Below are positions 41,341-49,749 of a stretch of DNA of 51,724 nt, one piece after another. Below the pieces are notes generated by a model. It ran no database searches, was not told where the DNA came from, and saw nothing but the letters and a program-made list of their open reading frames with translations. Numbering within the stretch: position 1 is the stretch's first letter; each line of letters opens with the position of its first letter. The translations under genes and the position numbers were made by a program. The stretch is from positions 1 through 51,724 of the forward strand of contig NZ_RKLT01000022.1 of NCBI RefSeq assembly GCF_019599505.1, in the 5' to 3' direction. This DNA is from Haloarcula nitratireducens (GTDB lineage: Archaea > Halobacteriota > Halobacteria > Halobacteriales > Haloarculaceae).

Positions 41341-41849
41341 TGGCCATTTTCCTCGCTAATCGGGCAAACTTGCAGAGCAAGCGGCTCCACGACCGCATCC
41401 AGAATCGACTCAACGGCACGTTCGAGAATGTTCGACGACGGCGTGCTGAACCCCGCGAAGCTGGGCCGTACCGGGTCGTCGCCGACGTGAACCCGCGGCA
41501 GTTCCTTGGAGATGACGAGTACCCGGTGACTGATGCGCGGGTCGAGATCGGGTTTCAATTACGAACCAGCGACCCGTACGAGTACTACTGGTTCAATTGG
41601 ATCGAGCCAGAGCGCAGTCTGCTTGTTGGGTGGCATCAGGATGATACGCACGACGACCTCGGACCAGTTCACCTGCAAGTGAACGATGGGGCAACGGCTG
41701 TCGATCATCAACGGGCGCAGTTCATCGACTCGCACCCGCTTGATGTCGTGGAACAGCAACTCGCCTCGCTCCACGATGCAGTCTTCGCTGTCGAGTGGGA
41801 GCAGGGACGCCCTGTCGGATTCGACGGGTCCGCGTCAGTAGTTGCGTAG
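41340..41849 (+). CDS. DUF7718-like protein, partner of the HTH regulator
   Basis: 169 residues (MAIFLANRANLQSKRLHDRI). The mixed alpha-beta core reads YRVVADVNPRQFLGDDEYPV, ARVEIGFQLRTSDPYEYYWF and WIEPERSLLVGWHQDDTHDD. No catalytic motif is evident. The fixed pairing with a DUF7342-type HTH protein and one-base overlap resemble toxin-antitoxin or regulator-effector pairs (inference). Confidence 0.7.
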   Translation: MAIFLANRANLQSKRLHDRIQNRLNGTFENVRRRRAEPREAGPYRVVADVNPRQFLGDDEYPVTDARVEIGFQLRTSDPYEYYWFNWIEPERSLLVGWHQDDTHDDLGPVHLQVNDGATAVDHQRAQFIDSHPLDVVEQQLASLHDAVFAVEWEQGRPVGFDGSASVVA

Positions 41850-42535
41850 TGTTCTCCTGCCGTCCGTTCTGACTCGCTTCAGGGGTACTAATTCAACGTG
41901 ACATCCTCCTCGCCGTAAACGGCGGGATTCTCTCCTCGCAAACAGATAGCCCTTCTCGCAGCTCTCATCCCGAGTGTATCGCGCTCGCGATGACGACGCC
42001 AATACTCCGGTACAGTCGCTGTCGCAGATGCCGACTGGCTCGATGGTGGGTCAGCCAAAGACGCCTACATTTCGCCGTGATATACAGCGACGCTCAAACA
42101 CCGAGATTTCGACCGCCGGCAAGGAAGACTGGCACTAACCGTCGTTGGTGAGGCGATTTCCGAATTCTACCGGTACACGCCGTCTCCTGACAAGTTACTT
42201 CCCGTCGCTTGGTAGCCGGGGAGGGAAGATACCTGTCCGATTGTCGTGAGTAAGGAATGCCCGATGAGACCGATTCATTAGCTGATGAGCAATCGCTCTC
42301 AAGTGTCGAAGTCTCAACAACCGAACCCCAGCTGAGGAGGTCCTAAACTAGACAGTGCCGAGGAGGGCGATTGTTTATAATTCTGAGATATACGAACTCC
42401 TAAATACAGAGCGCGCATACAGCAGCAAGTCTTTTCTTCTTCGTGGTTCACTCGTTTACTCCTAACATAACTCTGGCGTTAAAATGGTACCAATTCACAT
42501 GGTCCCATCGTGTATCTGAGAGTACAAGTAAACCA
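41850..42535. other. Gene-free stretch with a TnpB-type end hairpin
   Basis: Bases 41901-41930 (acatcctcctcgccgtaaac, ggcggg) repeat the right-end hairpin seen at 30.47 kb with a CGCCG/CGGCG stem. The rest, to about 42440, shows no frame with haloarchaeal composition. AT-rich bases around 42370-42430 likely hold the cupin promoter. Confidence 0.4.
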
Positions 42536-42928
42536 ATGAAGATAGCTAAAGAAGAGATCCCAGCCGAGATCGACAGCCCACCCGCTATCGCTCGCCACCA
42601 ACGGGACTTCGGTGATGCATCCGACTATGGAAACCTCGCTGCAGAATATTTCTCACTTAAGCAGGGTACAGATATCACAGCACTACTCAAAGGACTAGAA
42701 AACGACCACTGCCAGTCGCCTCACTGGGGATACGTGATAAGCGGCGAGCTGACCGTCACCTACACCGACGGCAGCGAAGAAGTAGACAAGGGCGGCGATA
42801 TGTACTATTGGCCACCGGGGCATACTGTCCGAGCCGAGGAGGACACCGACGTCGTGATGTTTAGTCCTCAACACGAACACGGGGAAGTCATCAATCACAT
42901 GCGGAATAACATGGAAGAGAACGCGTAA
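42536..42928 (+). CDS. Cupin-domain protein
   Basis: 130 residues from ATG 42536 (MKIAKEEIPAEIDSPPAIAR). The cupin core is HCQSPHWGYVISGELTVTYT, a first motif with one His, then GGDMYYWPPGHTVRAEEDTD, a second motif with a His. A metal-binding single-domain cupin of unknown substrate is likely. Its end is 80 bases before the next gene. Confidence 0.75.
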   Translation: MKIAKEEIPAEIDSPPAIARHQRDFGDASDYGNLAAEYFSLKQGTDITALLKGLENDHCQSPHWGYVISGELTVTYTDGSEEVDKGGDMYYWPPGHTVRAEEDTDVVMFSPQHEHGEVINHMRNNMEENA

Positions 42929-43008
42929 ACTCTCTGGAAAAACTAGTGGGACCCCGAGAACGTGTTCCGCCTGAATCACAACGTCGAACCGACAGCATAG
43001 AGATCTCA

Positions 43009-43788
43009 ATGAATCTCTCGAATCGGGTGAGTGAAATCGAGACCCGGATTGGCAGGTCCCCGTGGGCTGATCACGAGTACGTCCGCGGCTACTCGGTTAT
43101 GGTGGCTCCGTTTGCCGCAGGCGACCTGCTTGGGCTCCGAGTCTGGCCCCAGAGTGACTTTGGGCCCTACGTGTCTGTTTGGCATCGATCACCCGATGGT
43201 GATTGGTCGATATACAGCGACGGACTCTCCCTGGAGACCACGTGCTCGCGGTACTGGAACCCCGCTATTCAGCAAGCGAGCCTCACCCCCATCGACGTCA
43301 GCTGGCCCGGGCCGAACGAGTTACGCGTCGAGATGGACGAGCCACACCTGGTCTGGACGATGACGATTTTCGCGCCGCTGTTCCTCAAGGGGTTCAACGC
43401 GGTGAGTTCGAAACTTCCGCTCTGGACGTGGAAACCCAGCCTCTTGCGACGGGGCCGGGAGTGGCTGGCCAAGCGAGTGCTCGGCATGGGTGAGCTGCAG
43501 TTCTCGTTTACCATGCCGAGCGGTCAGGATACCGTCATCATGCCAGAAGAGGTATTCTTCATCGATGATTCGGACGCCAAGCTGAATGGTCGCTCTCTTG
43601 GCGATCTAGTTCGGCTAAAAACGAACCCGACGATTGGGGGCGTTCCGTTACCAACCCGGCCGACGTTCGTCCTCGGCCAGGCACATATGGAAACAACGAA
43701 TTCAGAGGAATATAGACGAACACGAGAACAAGCCCAGCGGTCGGTAGCTTCTGCTTCGACGACAAACCCCTCACCAGAAAATGACTAA
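43009..43788 (+). CDS. Hypothetical protein, first of an overlapping four-gene set
   Basis: 259 residues from ATG 43009 (MNLSNRVSEIETRIGRSPWA). The sequence is beta-rich (LRVWPQSDFGPYVSVWHRSP, IDVSWPGPNELRVEMDEPHL) with a hydrophobic patch at LFLKGFNAVSSKLPLWTW. No domain was recognised. The stop overlaps the next frame by 8 bases. Codon use and composition support a real protein. Confidence 0.7.
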   Translation: MNLSNRVSEIETRIGRSPWADHEYVRGYSVMVAPFAAGDLLGLRVWPQSDFGPYVSVWHRSPDGDWSIYSDGLSLETTCSRYWNPAIQQASLTPIDVSWPGPNELRVEMDEPHLVWTMTIFAPLFLKGFNAVSSKLPLWTWKPSLLRRGREWLAKRVLGMGELQFSFTMPSGQDTVIMPEEVFFIDDSDAKLNGRSLGDLVRLKTNPTIGGVPLPTRPTFVLGQAHMETTNSEEYRRTREQAQRSVASASTTNPSPEND

Positions 43789-44095
43789 CGCCGATCAACA
43801 CGACAACGGTGCAAGAGTTATAGTCAACAGACGCTGTATTGACAGAGGCGTCATCGCCCTCCCACTTCGGGGTAATAAACAAGCCCTATCGAGCGCCTCG
43901 ACGAGCGGTTGCTGGTCGTCTGGTGGGGCCGTTGACAATATTCCCGAAGACGCGACCACGTTCTGGCACTGGAACAGGTCGTTCCTGCTGACCGTCGAGG
44001 CCAGTGGGGAGGTTCCCGGTGGTAACAACGCATACGACCCCGGGACCCGCTTCCACATCAATCGGAACATCACATCGCGGACGGGGAATGACTGA
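43781..44095 (+). CDS. Possible FAD-linked oxidase C-terminal remnant
   Basis: A 104-residue frame overlapping both neighbours (8 and 1 bases). The stretch GGAVDNIPEDATTFWHWNRS, FLLTVEASGEVPGG resembles the C-terminal BBE region of FAD-linked oxidases (GGAV-x2-VPEDATAF). The first 45 residues do not fit. It may be a damaged gene end that keeps the operon frame. Confidence is low. Confidence 0.35.
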   Translation: MTNADQHDNGARVIVNRRCIDRGVIALPLRGNKQALSSASTSGCWSSGGAVDNIPEDATTFWHWNRSFLLTVEASGEVPGGNNAYDPGTRFHINRNITSRTGND

Positions 44096-44577
44096 TGAGT
44101 CCGCACTCACCAGGGGACACCGCTCCATCAGACCTCTCAATAGTGGAGCGAAACGAGCAACTCGTTCGAGAGTATTTCGAGGCTGTCTGGAATGAGGGAA
44201 ATATGTCGGTGTTCGATACGGCTCTAGTGAGCGATGACTACGTCATGCACCATCAGTCGGACACGGAGTACTCGCTTGCGGACCTGCGAACAGCATGGAC
44301 CGACTGGCACCTGGGGTTTCCCGACCTCTCGAACGAGATCAAGGACCTGATCGCGACTGAGAACCGTGTCGTCATCCGGTACCGATTTTCGGGGACCCAC
44401 GAGGGACCAGTCATGGACGTACCAGCCACGGGCAGACGTGTCGAAACCGTCGGGATCGTCATCTTCAGAATCGAGGACGGACAGCTCGTTGAGGAATGGG
44501 CGATGGACGACATCGTCGCTCTCTTAGAACAGCTCGGCGAACTCGGTGAGGCCACCCCCTCAATAACGGAGCCATGA
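44095..44577 (+). CDS. SnoaL-like (ester-cyclase fold) protein
   Basis: 160 residues (MSPHSPGDTAPSDLSIVERN). It matches the SnoaL-like family: NEQLVREYFEAVWNEGNMSV, FDTALVSDDYVMHHQSDTEY, LRTAWTDWHLGFPDLSNEIK and VVIRYRFSGTHEGPVMDVPA. The final IFRIEDGQLVEEWAMDDIVA is a family hallmark. It overlaps the hydrolase start by 4 bases. Members are enzymes or ligand binders. The substrate is unknown. Confidence 0.8.
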   Translation: MSPHSPGDTAPSDLSIVERNEQLVREYFEAVWNEGNMSVFDTALVSDDYVMHHQSDTEYSLADLRTAWTDWHLGFPDLSNEIKDLIATENRVVIRYRFSGTHEGPVMDVPATGRRVETVGIVIFRIEDGQLVEEWAMDDIVALLEQLGELGEATPSITEP

Positions 44578-45488
44578 GACGTGACGTGACGTTCGACTCG
44601 GAAGGGGCAGAGATGAGTGCCTGGTTCTACGCCCCCGACACACCGTCACCGTGGCCGCTGGTCGTCATGGCCCACGGGTTCTCCGCGACCAAACAGATGG
44701 TCGCTGACAGGTATGCCGAAGCGTTCCGCGAGGCGGGCCTGGCCGTGTTATTGTACGACCACCGGGGCTTCGGTGCAAGCGGTGGCGAACCGCGCCAGCA
44801 GATCAATCCCTGGATGCAGGCACGTGGATACCGCGACGCAGTCTCGTATGCGACCACACTCGACGAGGTCGATCCATCTCGGATCGCACTGTGGGGCGAT
44901 AGTTACAGTAGTGGTGCTTCGCTGGTCGTGGCCGCCCTTGATGATCGGGTGGCAGCACTGGTCGTTCAGGTCCCAGCGCTCGGAGCGGAGGTGCCGCCGA
45001 ACGATCCCGATGGCTCCCTCCGTGAATCGATCGAGCAGACGGTTCGCTCCGGATCGGTTGAACCGACTGCGGACGAGATTCGGGGGCCGATGCCAGTCGT
45101 GTGGGACGATCAGGATCGGCGTCCCTCGGCCCTCACACCGGAGACGGCGTTTCGCTGGTTCAACGGCTATGGTACCCGTACGGGCACGAACTGGACGAAC
45201 GAGGTCACGGTCGTCCGTCCAGAGCACCCCGCCCAGTGGTATCCCGGACTGTGTGCGTCGGACGTATCGTGTCCGGCCCTATTCGTGGTGTCTCCCGACG
45301 ACGAGATGGTCCGGTCGTCTCCTGCTGTGGCACGCGACGCGTACGAGCGACTGGCCGGGCCAAAAGAGTGGGTAGAGATTCCCGGTGGGCATTTCGGGCT
45401 GCTGTATTACCCGAGCGAGACGTTCGATAGAGCGTCGTCCGCACAATCGCGGTTCCTTACAGAGACGCTTCTGGCAGATGATGAGTGA
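44574..45488 (+). CDS. Alpha/beta hydrolase
   Basis: 304 residues. The nucleophile elbow is Ser110 in WGDSYSSGAS, the oxyanion loop is VMAHGFSATK, the acid is likely the Asp in VVSPDDEMV, and the catalytic His is in IPGGHFGLLYY. It resembles the dienelactone-hydrolase and peptidase-like branch common in actinobacteria and haloarchaea. It may act on an ester made or bound by the SnoaL protein (inference). Confidence 0.85.
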   Translation: MRRDVTFDSEGAEMSAWFYAPDTPSPWPLVVMAHGFSATKQMVADRYAEAFREAGLAVLLYDHRGFGASGGEPRQQINPWMQARGYRDAVSYATTLDEVDPSRIALWGDSYSSGASLVVAALDDRVAALVVQVPALGAEVPPNDPDGSLRESIEQTVRSGSVEPTADEIRGPMPVVWDDQDRRPSALTPETAFRWFNGYGTRTGTNWTNEVTVVRPEHPAQWYPGLCASDVSCPALFVVSPDDEMVRSSPAVARDAYERLAGPKEWVEIPGGHFGLLYYPSETFDRASSAQSRFLTETLLADDE

Positions 45489-45688
45489 AAACGGGGTATC
45501 GACCAGAGCGGATGCCTGGTTCAACGAGGCCGCCAAACGCCAGTCCTGTCATCTCTACACTTCTATCCACAGGTCGAGCACGGTCACTAAGTGTGAGAGA
45601 CTGCGTGTTCGTAGTTCGTTCCAACCATCGGTGAGTCGACGTCACAGTTGGAGAAAGACTGGAACCGTTTCTCGGCCTGTCCTACCGA

Positions 45689-46618
45689 ATGAGTAAGTCA
45701 TCCATGTCTCGCAACCGGACTGTCGGGTTGTTTCTCCTCGTCACGCTTCTGTTCGGAACGGCCTTCCCAGCAGTGAAGACCGGCTTATCGTTCATCCCGC
45801 CGTTGTTGTTCGCAGCGGCCCGGAGCTACCTGGCTGCCGCTCTCCTGTTGATCTACGTCGGCGCAACGACTGAGTATTGGTATCCCCGCTCTCGACGGGA
45901 CGTGACGGCGGTACTCGCGGGGGGATTATTTTTGGTCGGCGGGACGGGTATCGGGTTCGTTGCCCAGCAGTTCATCGCCGCCGGGGTTGCTGCAATCATC
46001 TTCAGTCTCGCTCCCATCATTACCGCCGTACTCGCGTGGCCGCTCCTCCCGGCCGAGCGACTCGGCGGCCGCGATTACGCCGGCGTTTTCCTGGGCTTCG
46101 TTGGGATCGCCATCGTTATCCGTCCAGATCCGACAAGCCTTCTTGATCCGGAACTTGTCGGAAAAATGCTCTTTTTTGTCGGCGTAATCGTTGTGGAGCT
46201 TGGAGCTGTCCTCGTCCGACGGAGCCAGACTGCGATGCCAATTCCGGCACTTACCGGTTGGGCAATGGTACTTGGGGGAACCGTCCATATCGGATTTGCA
46301 ATCGCGACCGGCGAATCGATTACCAGCGTCCAGCTGACGCCCCTGGCAGTAATGATAGTGATCTATCTCAGCGTCTTTATTGGAGCGTTTGGACTCGTGA
46401 TGTATCTCGCACTGATGGGCGAGGTGGGACCGTTGAAAGCGAATATGACGACCTATCTCACCCCCATCATTGCCCTAGCAATTGGATGGATACTACTGGG
46501 TGAGCGCATCCAGTCCCCGACACTCGTCGGCTTTGGAGTCATCGTCGCCGGATTTGCGCTACTAGAGAGTCGGGAAATCAGCGCCGACCTCGTCAAGTAC
46601 CGAAGCCTATTCCGGTGA
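45689..46618 (+). CDS. EamA/DMT-family transporter
   Basis: 309 residues with ten predicted membrane helices arranged as two EamA repeats. The first covers about 10-145 (LFLLVTLLFGTAFPAVKTGL, then GGLFLVGGTGIGFVAQQFIA). The second covers about 160-300 (GKMLFFVGVIVVELGAVLVR, then MYLALMGEVGPLKANMTTYL). Members export metabolites or amino acids. It follows the hydrolase by 200 bases and may be independent. Confidence 0.85.
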   Translation: MSKSSMSRNRTVGLFLLVTLLFGTAFPAVKTGLSFIPPLLFAAARSYLAAALLLIYVGATTEYWYPRSRRDVTAVLAGGLFLVGGTGIGFVAQQFIAAGVAAIIFSLAPIITAVLAWPLLPAERLGGRDYAGVFLGFVGIAIVIRPDPTSLLDPELVGKMLFFVGVIVVELGAVLVRRSQTAMPIPALTGWAMVLGGTVHIGFAIATGESITSVQLTPLAVMIVIYLSVFIGAFGLVMYLALMGEVGPLKANMTTYLTPIIALAIGWILLGERIQSPTLVGFGVIVAGFALLESREISADLVKYRSLFR

Positions 46619-46676
46619 CCGATCACGAATTACAACGATTGGTGTCCCTTAAAATTGCCTCAGTGATACCAAAAGC

Positions 46677-47445
46677 CAACAGAAGGAATCTACAAGGTCG
46701 CCAAGAGTGCGAAAGCCCAGCAACTCGAAGTGGATCCTGACCAGCAGGAAGATGCTGAGACCCTGCCCGAGGGTATCGAACCGAGTTCCTCGCCGCTCGA
46801 TTTCTTCGCGAACTGCCGGCAGGCCAAAGTGAAGACGATGTTCGTCGAGCGGTCGAACCGCCAGAACACGTATCGAGCGATTTGTGTCGTCAAGCGATGG
46901 CCCGAGTTCGCGACTGAACGCACCGATGGAAGTGGCGTCTTCTTCACCAAGGACGATGTGGAGACTGCTCTGACTGCCGAGCTGGGCAAGGAGCCGCATC
47001 GGCAGACAGTCAAGCGTGTCTGGGAGAAACTGCAGGAGCTCGGCGGTGATGATCTGGTCGCAAAGACCCGCCAGGTCGGCCGGGACCAGACACAGACCGA
47101 GTTGCTCGTGATGGACATGGAGGCCGCTGAAGGATTGGTCGAGCAACGCTACGTCGGCTTAGATCTCTTGGAGAACGGCGACCGGAAGGCAACGACTGGC
47201 GGCGTCACGCCCGTTGTGGTGGAGTCTTCCACCTAACCCTGTGACGAGCACCAATTGAGAAGGGGATCGGCAGAGAACCGACGCTCCTGGACGCGGTGGC
47301 ACGTGCCCTGCCGCCGCTGGCGTTGCTGTTCGGTAGCTGTAGCAACCGGGAGCGACCCCATTCTTACAGGAGTGTAGTGAGTGTTCGTCACACGAACGGA
47401 GCGACCAGTCTCAAATCCTGGTTCACAACGGGTGTGACAAATATC
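46677..47445 (+). repeat. Duplicated segment, right copy, with truncated coiled-coil gene
   Basis: Aligns with 39597-40371. The gene part is open from GTG 46730 to 47236 (168 residues, MDPDQQEDAETLPEGIEPSS) but lacks the N-terminal third of the complete copy. Protein identity to the left copy is high. The inverted arms are here ggcgtcacgcccgttgtg (47201-47218, one change) and cacaacgggtgtgac (47424-47438). Confidence 0.75.
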
Positions 47446-47588
47446 GCAGCAACGTGTCTCGGTTTTGGACCACCGTCATCGCCATATCGAGCAGCTACAC
47501 TGACTGCCGTAGCGGAGCGGCCACAGACAAGAACTCACAAGAGCGGGCGCCACGGATATTTAAGATGCCGCAGCGTAGTCATACAGAC

Positions 47589-47840
47589 ATGGCGACGGAT
47601 CTCACCGAGCGGGTACAAGAGCTCGCAGAAGCCCGAAACGTCCCCGAATCCGAGATCCTCGAACAAGCGCTGGAACGGGGTGTCGAAGACCTCTGGGTCG
47701 ATTTGATTCTCTCGCGATACGTGAACGATGAGCTCGATCGAAAAACAGCAATCGAGTTAGTCGGCCGAGACCGTGTCAAGCGTGCAGAGCGCGAACTATC
47801 GGTCGTCGAGGACGATGTCCGCTGGGGACTTGATGCGTGA
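47589..47840 (+). CDS. Antitoxin of a PIN toxin-antitoxin pair
   Basis: 83 residues from ATG 47589 (MATDLTERVQELAEARNVPE). The first about 45 residues look like a ribbon-helix-helix or similar DNA-binding helix pair, followed by a charged toxin-binding tail (DRVKRAERELSVVEDDVRWG). Its stop overlaps the PIN gene start by 4 bases. It has the order and size of a VapB-like antitoxin. Confidence 0.8.
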   Translation: MATDLTERVQELAEARNVPESEILEQALERGVEDLWVDLILSRYVNDELDRKTAIELVGRDRVKRAERELSVVEDDVRWGLDA

Positions 47841-48304
47841 TCGTCGCGGTCGCTGATACAGGGCCACTCATCCACCTCGCAGAAATCAACGCACTTGAGT
47901 TGCTCTCGGTCGTCGACGACCTCCTGATTCCCGAGACTGTACTCGATGAACTCGAGACCGGAACGGTCCCACCGTCTCTCAGTACCATTGAGTACGAACT
48001 CGTCGACGCAGACACAGCCGACCTCACAGTGGACTTGGATCCTGGCGAAACTGCCGCACTCGCAGTCGCAGCTGACCGCTCGGCTATCCTGCTGACCGAT
48101 GACCTTGCAGCAAGAGAGGCTGCGACTGACCGTGATATCGAGGTGCATGGGTCAATCGGCATTCTCGTGCTGGGATCTCAGCGTGGCGACCTCTCGAAAT
48201 CGACTGCAATCGAACGCATGCGAGCACTGCAAGCTGAGACCAGTCTATTCGTTACCGAGGCAGTCGTAGAACGGGGCATCGAACTGCTCGAGAACTCAGG
48301 TTAA
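47837..48304 (+). CDS. PIN-domain toxin (VapC/DUF3368-like)
   Basis: 155 residues (MIVAVADTGPLIHLAEINAL). The acidic site residues are Asp7, Glu39 (LDELETG), Glu71 (DPGETAALA) and Asp88-89 (LLTDDLAAREAA), all present. The length matches the DUF3368 branch. These are metal-dependent ribonucleases that cut tRNA or rRNA and are blocked by the co-translated antitoxin. Confidence 0.88.
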   Translation: MIVAVADTGPLIHLAEINALELLSVVDDLLIPETVLDELETGTVPPSLSTIEYELVDADTADLTVDLDPGETAALAVAADRSAILLTDDLAAREAATDRDIEVHGSIGILVLGSQRGDLSKSTAIERMRALQAETSLFVTEAVVERGIELLENSG

Positions 48305-48359
48305 GAGAGACTATCGGCTTCGAGAGTGTCACAGCTTAGTGCCGCACCTGATGTCTTGC

Positions 48360-48460
48360 ACCCAAGAGCGATCCCATTCGTGCAGGCGTGGAGTGAGTGT
48401 TCATAACACGAACGGAGCGGCCAGACCTGAACTCCGGTTCACAACGGGCGTGACGAATAT
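48360..48460. repeat. Third copy of the downstream repeat
   Basis: The stretch gagcgatcccattcgtgcag to cacaacgggcgtgacgaata matches 40276-40367 and 47350-47445, and like them ends at the inverted-repeat arm (48440-48454). No gene part is attached. Confidence 0.65.
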
Positions 48461-48545
48461 CGTATACTAGGACTGCTTTTGGGAGAGACACCAAGAGCCG
48501 TTCAGTATCGGTGGTGTGCGTATCACAATAGTAGCAGCGCGGAAG

Positions 48546-48565
48546 CCCACCGCTTCAGCGGTGGG
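48546..48565 (+). mobile_element. Solo TnpB-type right-end hairpin
   Basis: A perfect 8-bp stem with TTCA loop, CCCACCGC/GCGGTGGG, followed by ttagctgac, is the classic right end of IS200/IS605 elements. No tnpB gene is left. It could carry the end of an omega-RNA-like transcript, but that is speculative. Confidence 0.5.
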
Positions 48566-48645
48566 TTAGCTGACAACCTGCGTTCCAGTACGTACGTTCA
48601 TAGCCGCTCCAAAAGACAAATGACGACTCAGTAGCCAGCAAGACT

Positions 48646-49221
48646 ATGCGACGTCGTCGACTCCTAATGACTGGCGGGGCGGCGTTCTTTACCGGGATCT
48701 CAGGTTGTGCACGTACGTCAGGTCAGTCGGCAGCGAATTTCAATGCTACAAGCCCAGCGTTCTCTACTAATAGTGAGTTACCAACCCGATTCACATGTGA
48801 TGGAGCGGGAGTTTCTCCACCACTGATCGTCGAAAATATCCCCAAGCCGACGGCTGCACTAGCTGTCGCAGTCGAGTATGATCGTGGCGTAATCAATGAG
48901 CCAGTACTCTGGACACTCTGGAACGTCCCGACGCAAAATAGGATTCCCGCGGATATTCCTCGAACAGCAACCGTTGACTCGCTTGATGGCGCTCGGCAGG
49001 GACGACGGCCCGGACAGCCACCCGGATACGATCCGCCGTGTCCGCCAGCCGGTAAAGTATACGAACATCGGTTCCAAGTGCATGCACTCAGTGAGGAACT
49101 TCGAGTGAAGGGTGGTGCAACCCACGACACAGCGAGAGACGCGATCGGGAATAACGTCCTTGCAAGCAGTCGAATCACGGTTACATACACTCGTTCGGCT
49201 GAGACTACCGAACAGGAGTAG
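48646..49221 (+). CDS. YbhB/YbcL-like (PEBP) Tat lipoprotein
   Basis: 191 residues. The N-terminus MRRRRLLMTGGAAFFTGISG precedes lipobox Cys21, a Tat-type lipoprotein signal common in haloarchaea. The PEBP core is TCDGAGVSPPLIVENIPKPT, then LWTLWNVPTQNRIPADIPRT and PPGYDPPCPPAGKVYEHRFQ. Family members bind anionic ligands; the biological role in archaea is unknown. It is anchored outside the membrane. Confidence 0.85.
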   Translation: MRRRRLLMTGGAAFFTGISGCARTSGQSAANFNATSPAFSTNSELPTRFTCDGAGVSPPLIVENIPKPTAALAVAVEYDRGVINEPVLWTLWNVPTQNRIPADIPRTATVDSLDGARQGRRPGQPPGYDPPCPPAGKVYEHRFQVHALSEELRVKGGATHDTARDAIGNNVLASSRITVTYTRSAETTEQE

Positions 49222-49749
49222 GCGTGACGAGTTCAGCAGCCGATACTCCGTCAAGAAACTACTAGTTTAAATTATGCTGCTATTTTTCACCGAGAACAAT
49301 CTCTCCATTTTCGACGCCGTATGCCAGTTGCTTCAATCGAATCTGTGGCAATGGTTTCTGTGACTGATCGAAAAAATCAGGACTGCTCCATCCAAGTCGG
49401 TTTCTCTCCCCTCTGCAACGAGTATCTCATTCACTTTGCGCTCGGACCCCAACCCCGGATTCCTATGAAATTGTGTGAGTGTGGAGAGTACAACGATGGT
49501 TGAGCCAGTCCGTACTGTAACACCATTCGGGATTCGACTTGGTCAAAAGCGATCGTCATATGAACTCGTTACTCCTGTAGTTCTGTACGACCACGATTTG
49601 CTCCAAGTAGCACTCTCCTAGCTACGAAAGAGATATACTCAACACAGCGGTGTTAATAATACAGAGCCTATATTTTAATAATATAGGTGTAATTACACCC
49701 CTATTTCTGGCAGCTAGATTAATAACAATGGGCTATCTAGCGTTCCACA
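49222..49749. other. Intergenic region with the ATPase promoter
   Basis: Bases 49222-49620 show no convincing gene. Bases 49650-49740 are strongly AT-rich with several TATA-like stretches and hold the two inverted repeats described separately, right upstream of the metal ATPase. Confidence 0.45.
49667..49699. promoter_or_regulatory. Palindromes in front of the metal ATPase, putative operator
   Basis: CCTATATT at 49667-49674 pairs with AATATAGG at 49680-49687. GGTGTAATTACACC at 49686-49699 is a perfect 14-bp palindrome. Both lie 50-85 bases before the ATG at 49750 and overlap the likely TATA box. Sites like this often bind a metal-responsive repressor, which is not encoded in the window. Confidence 0.55.

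Noticed and set aside
49321..49503. A 60-residue plus-strand frame before the ATPase promoter
   Set aside because: Composition is not acidic, there is no ribosome site, and the frame ends without any family hint.
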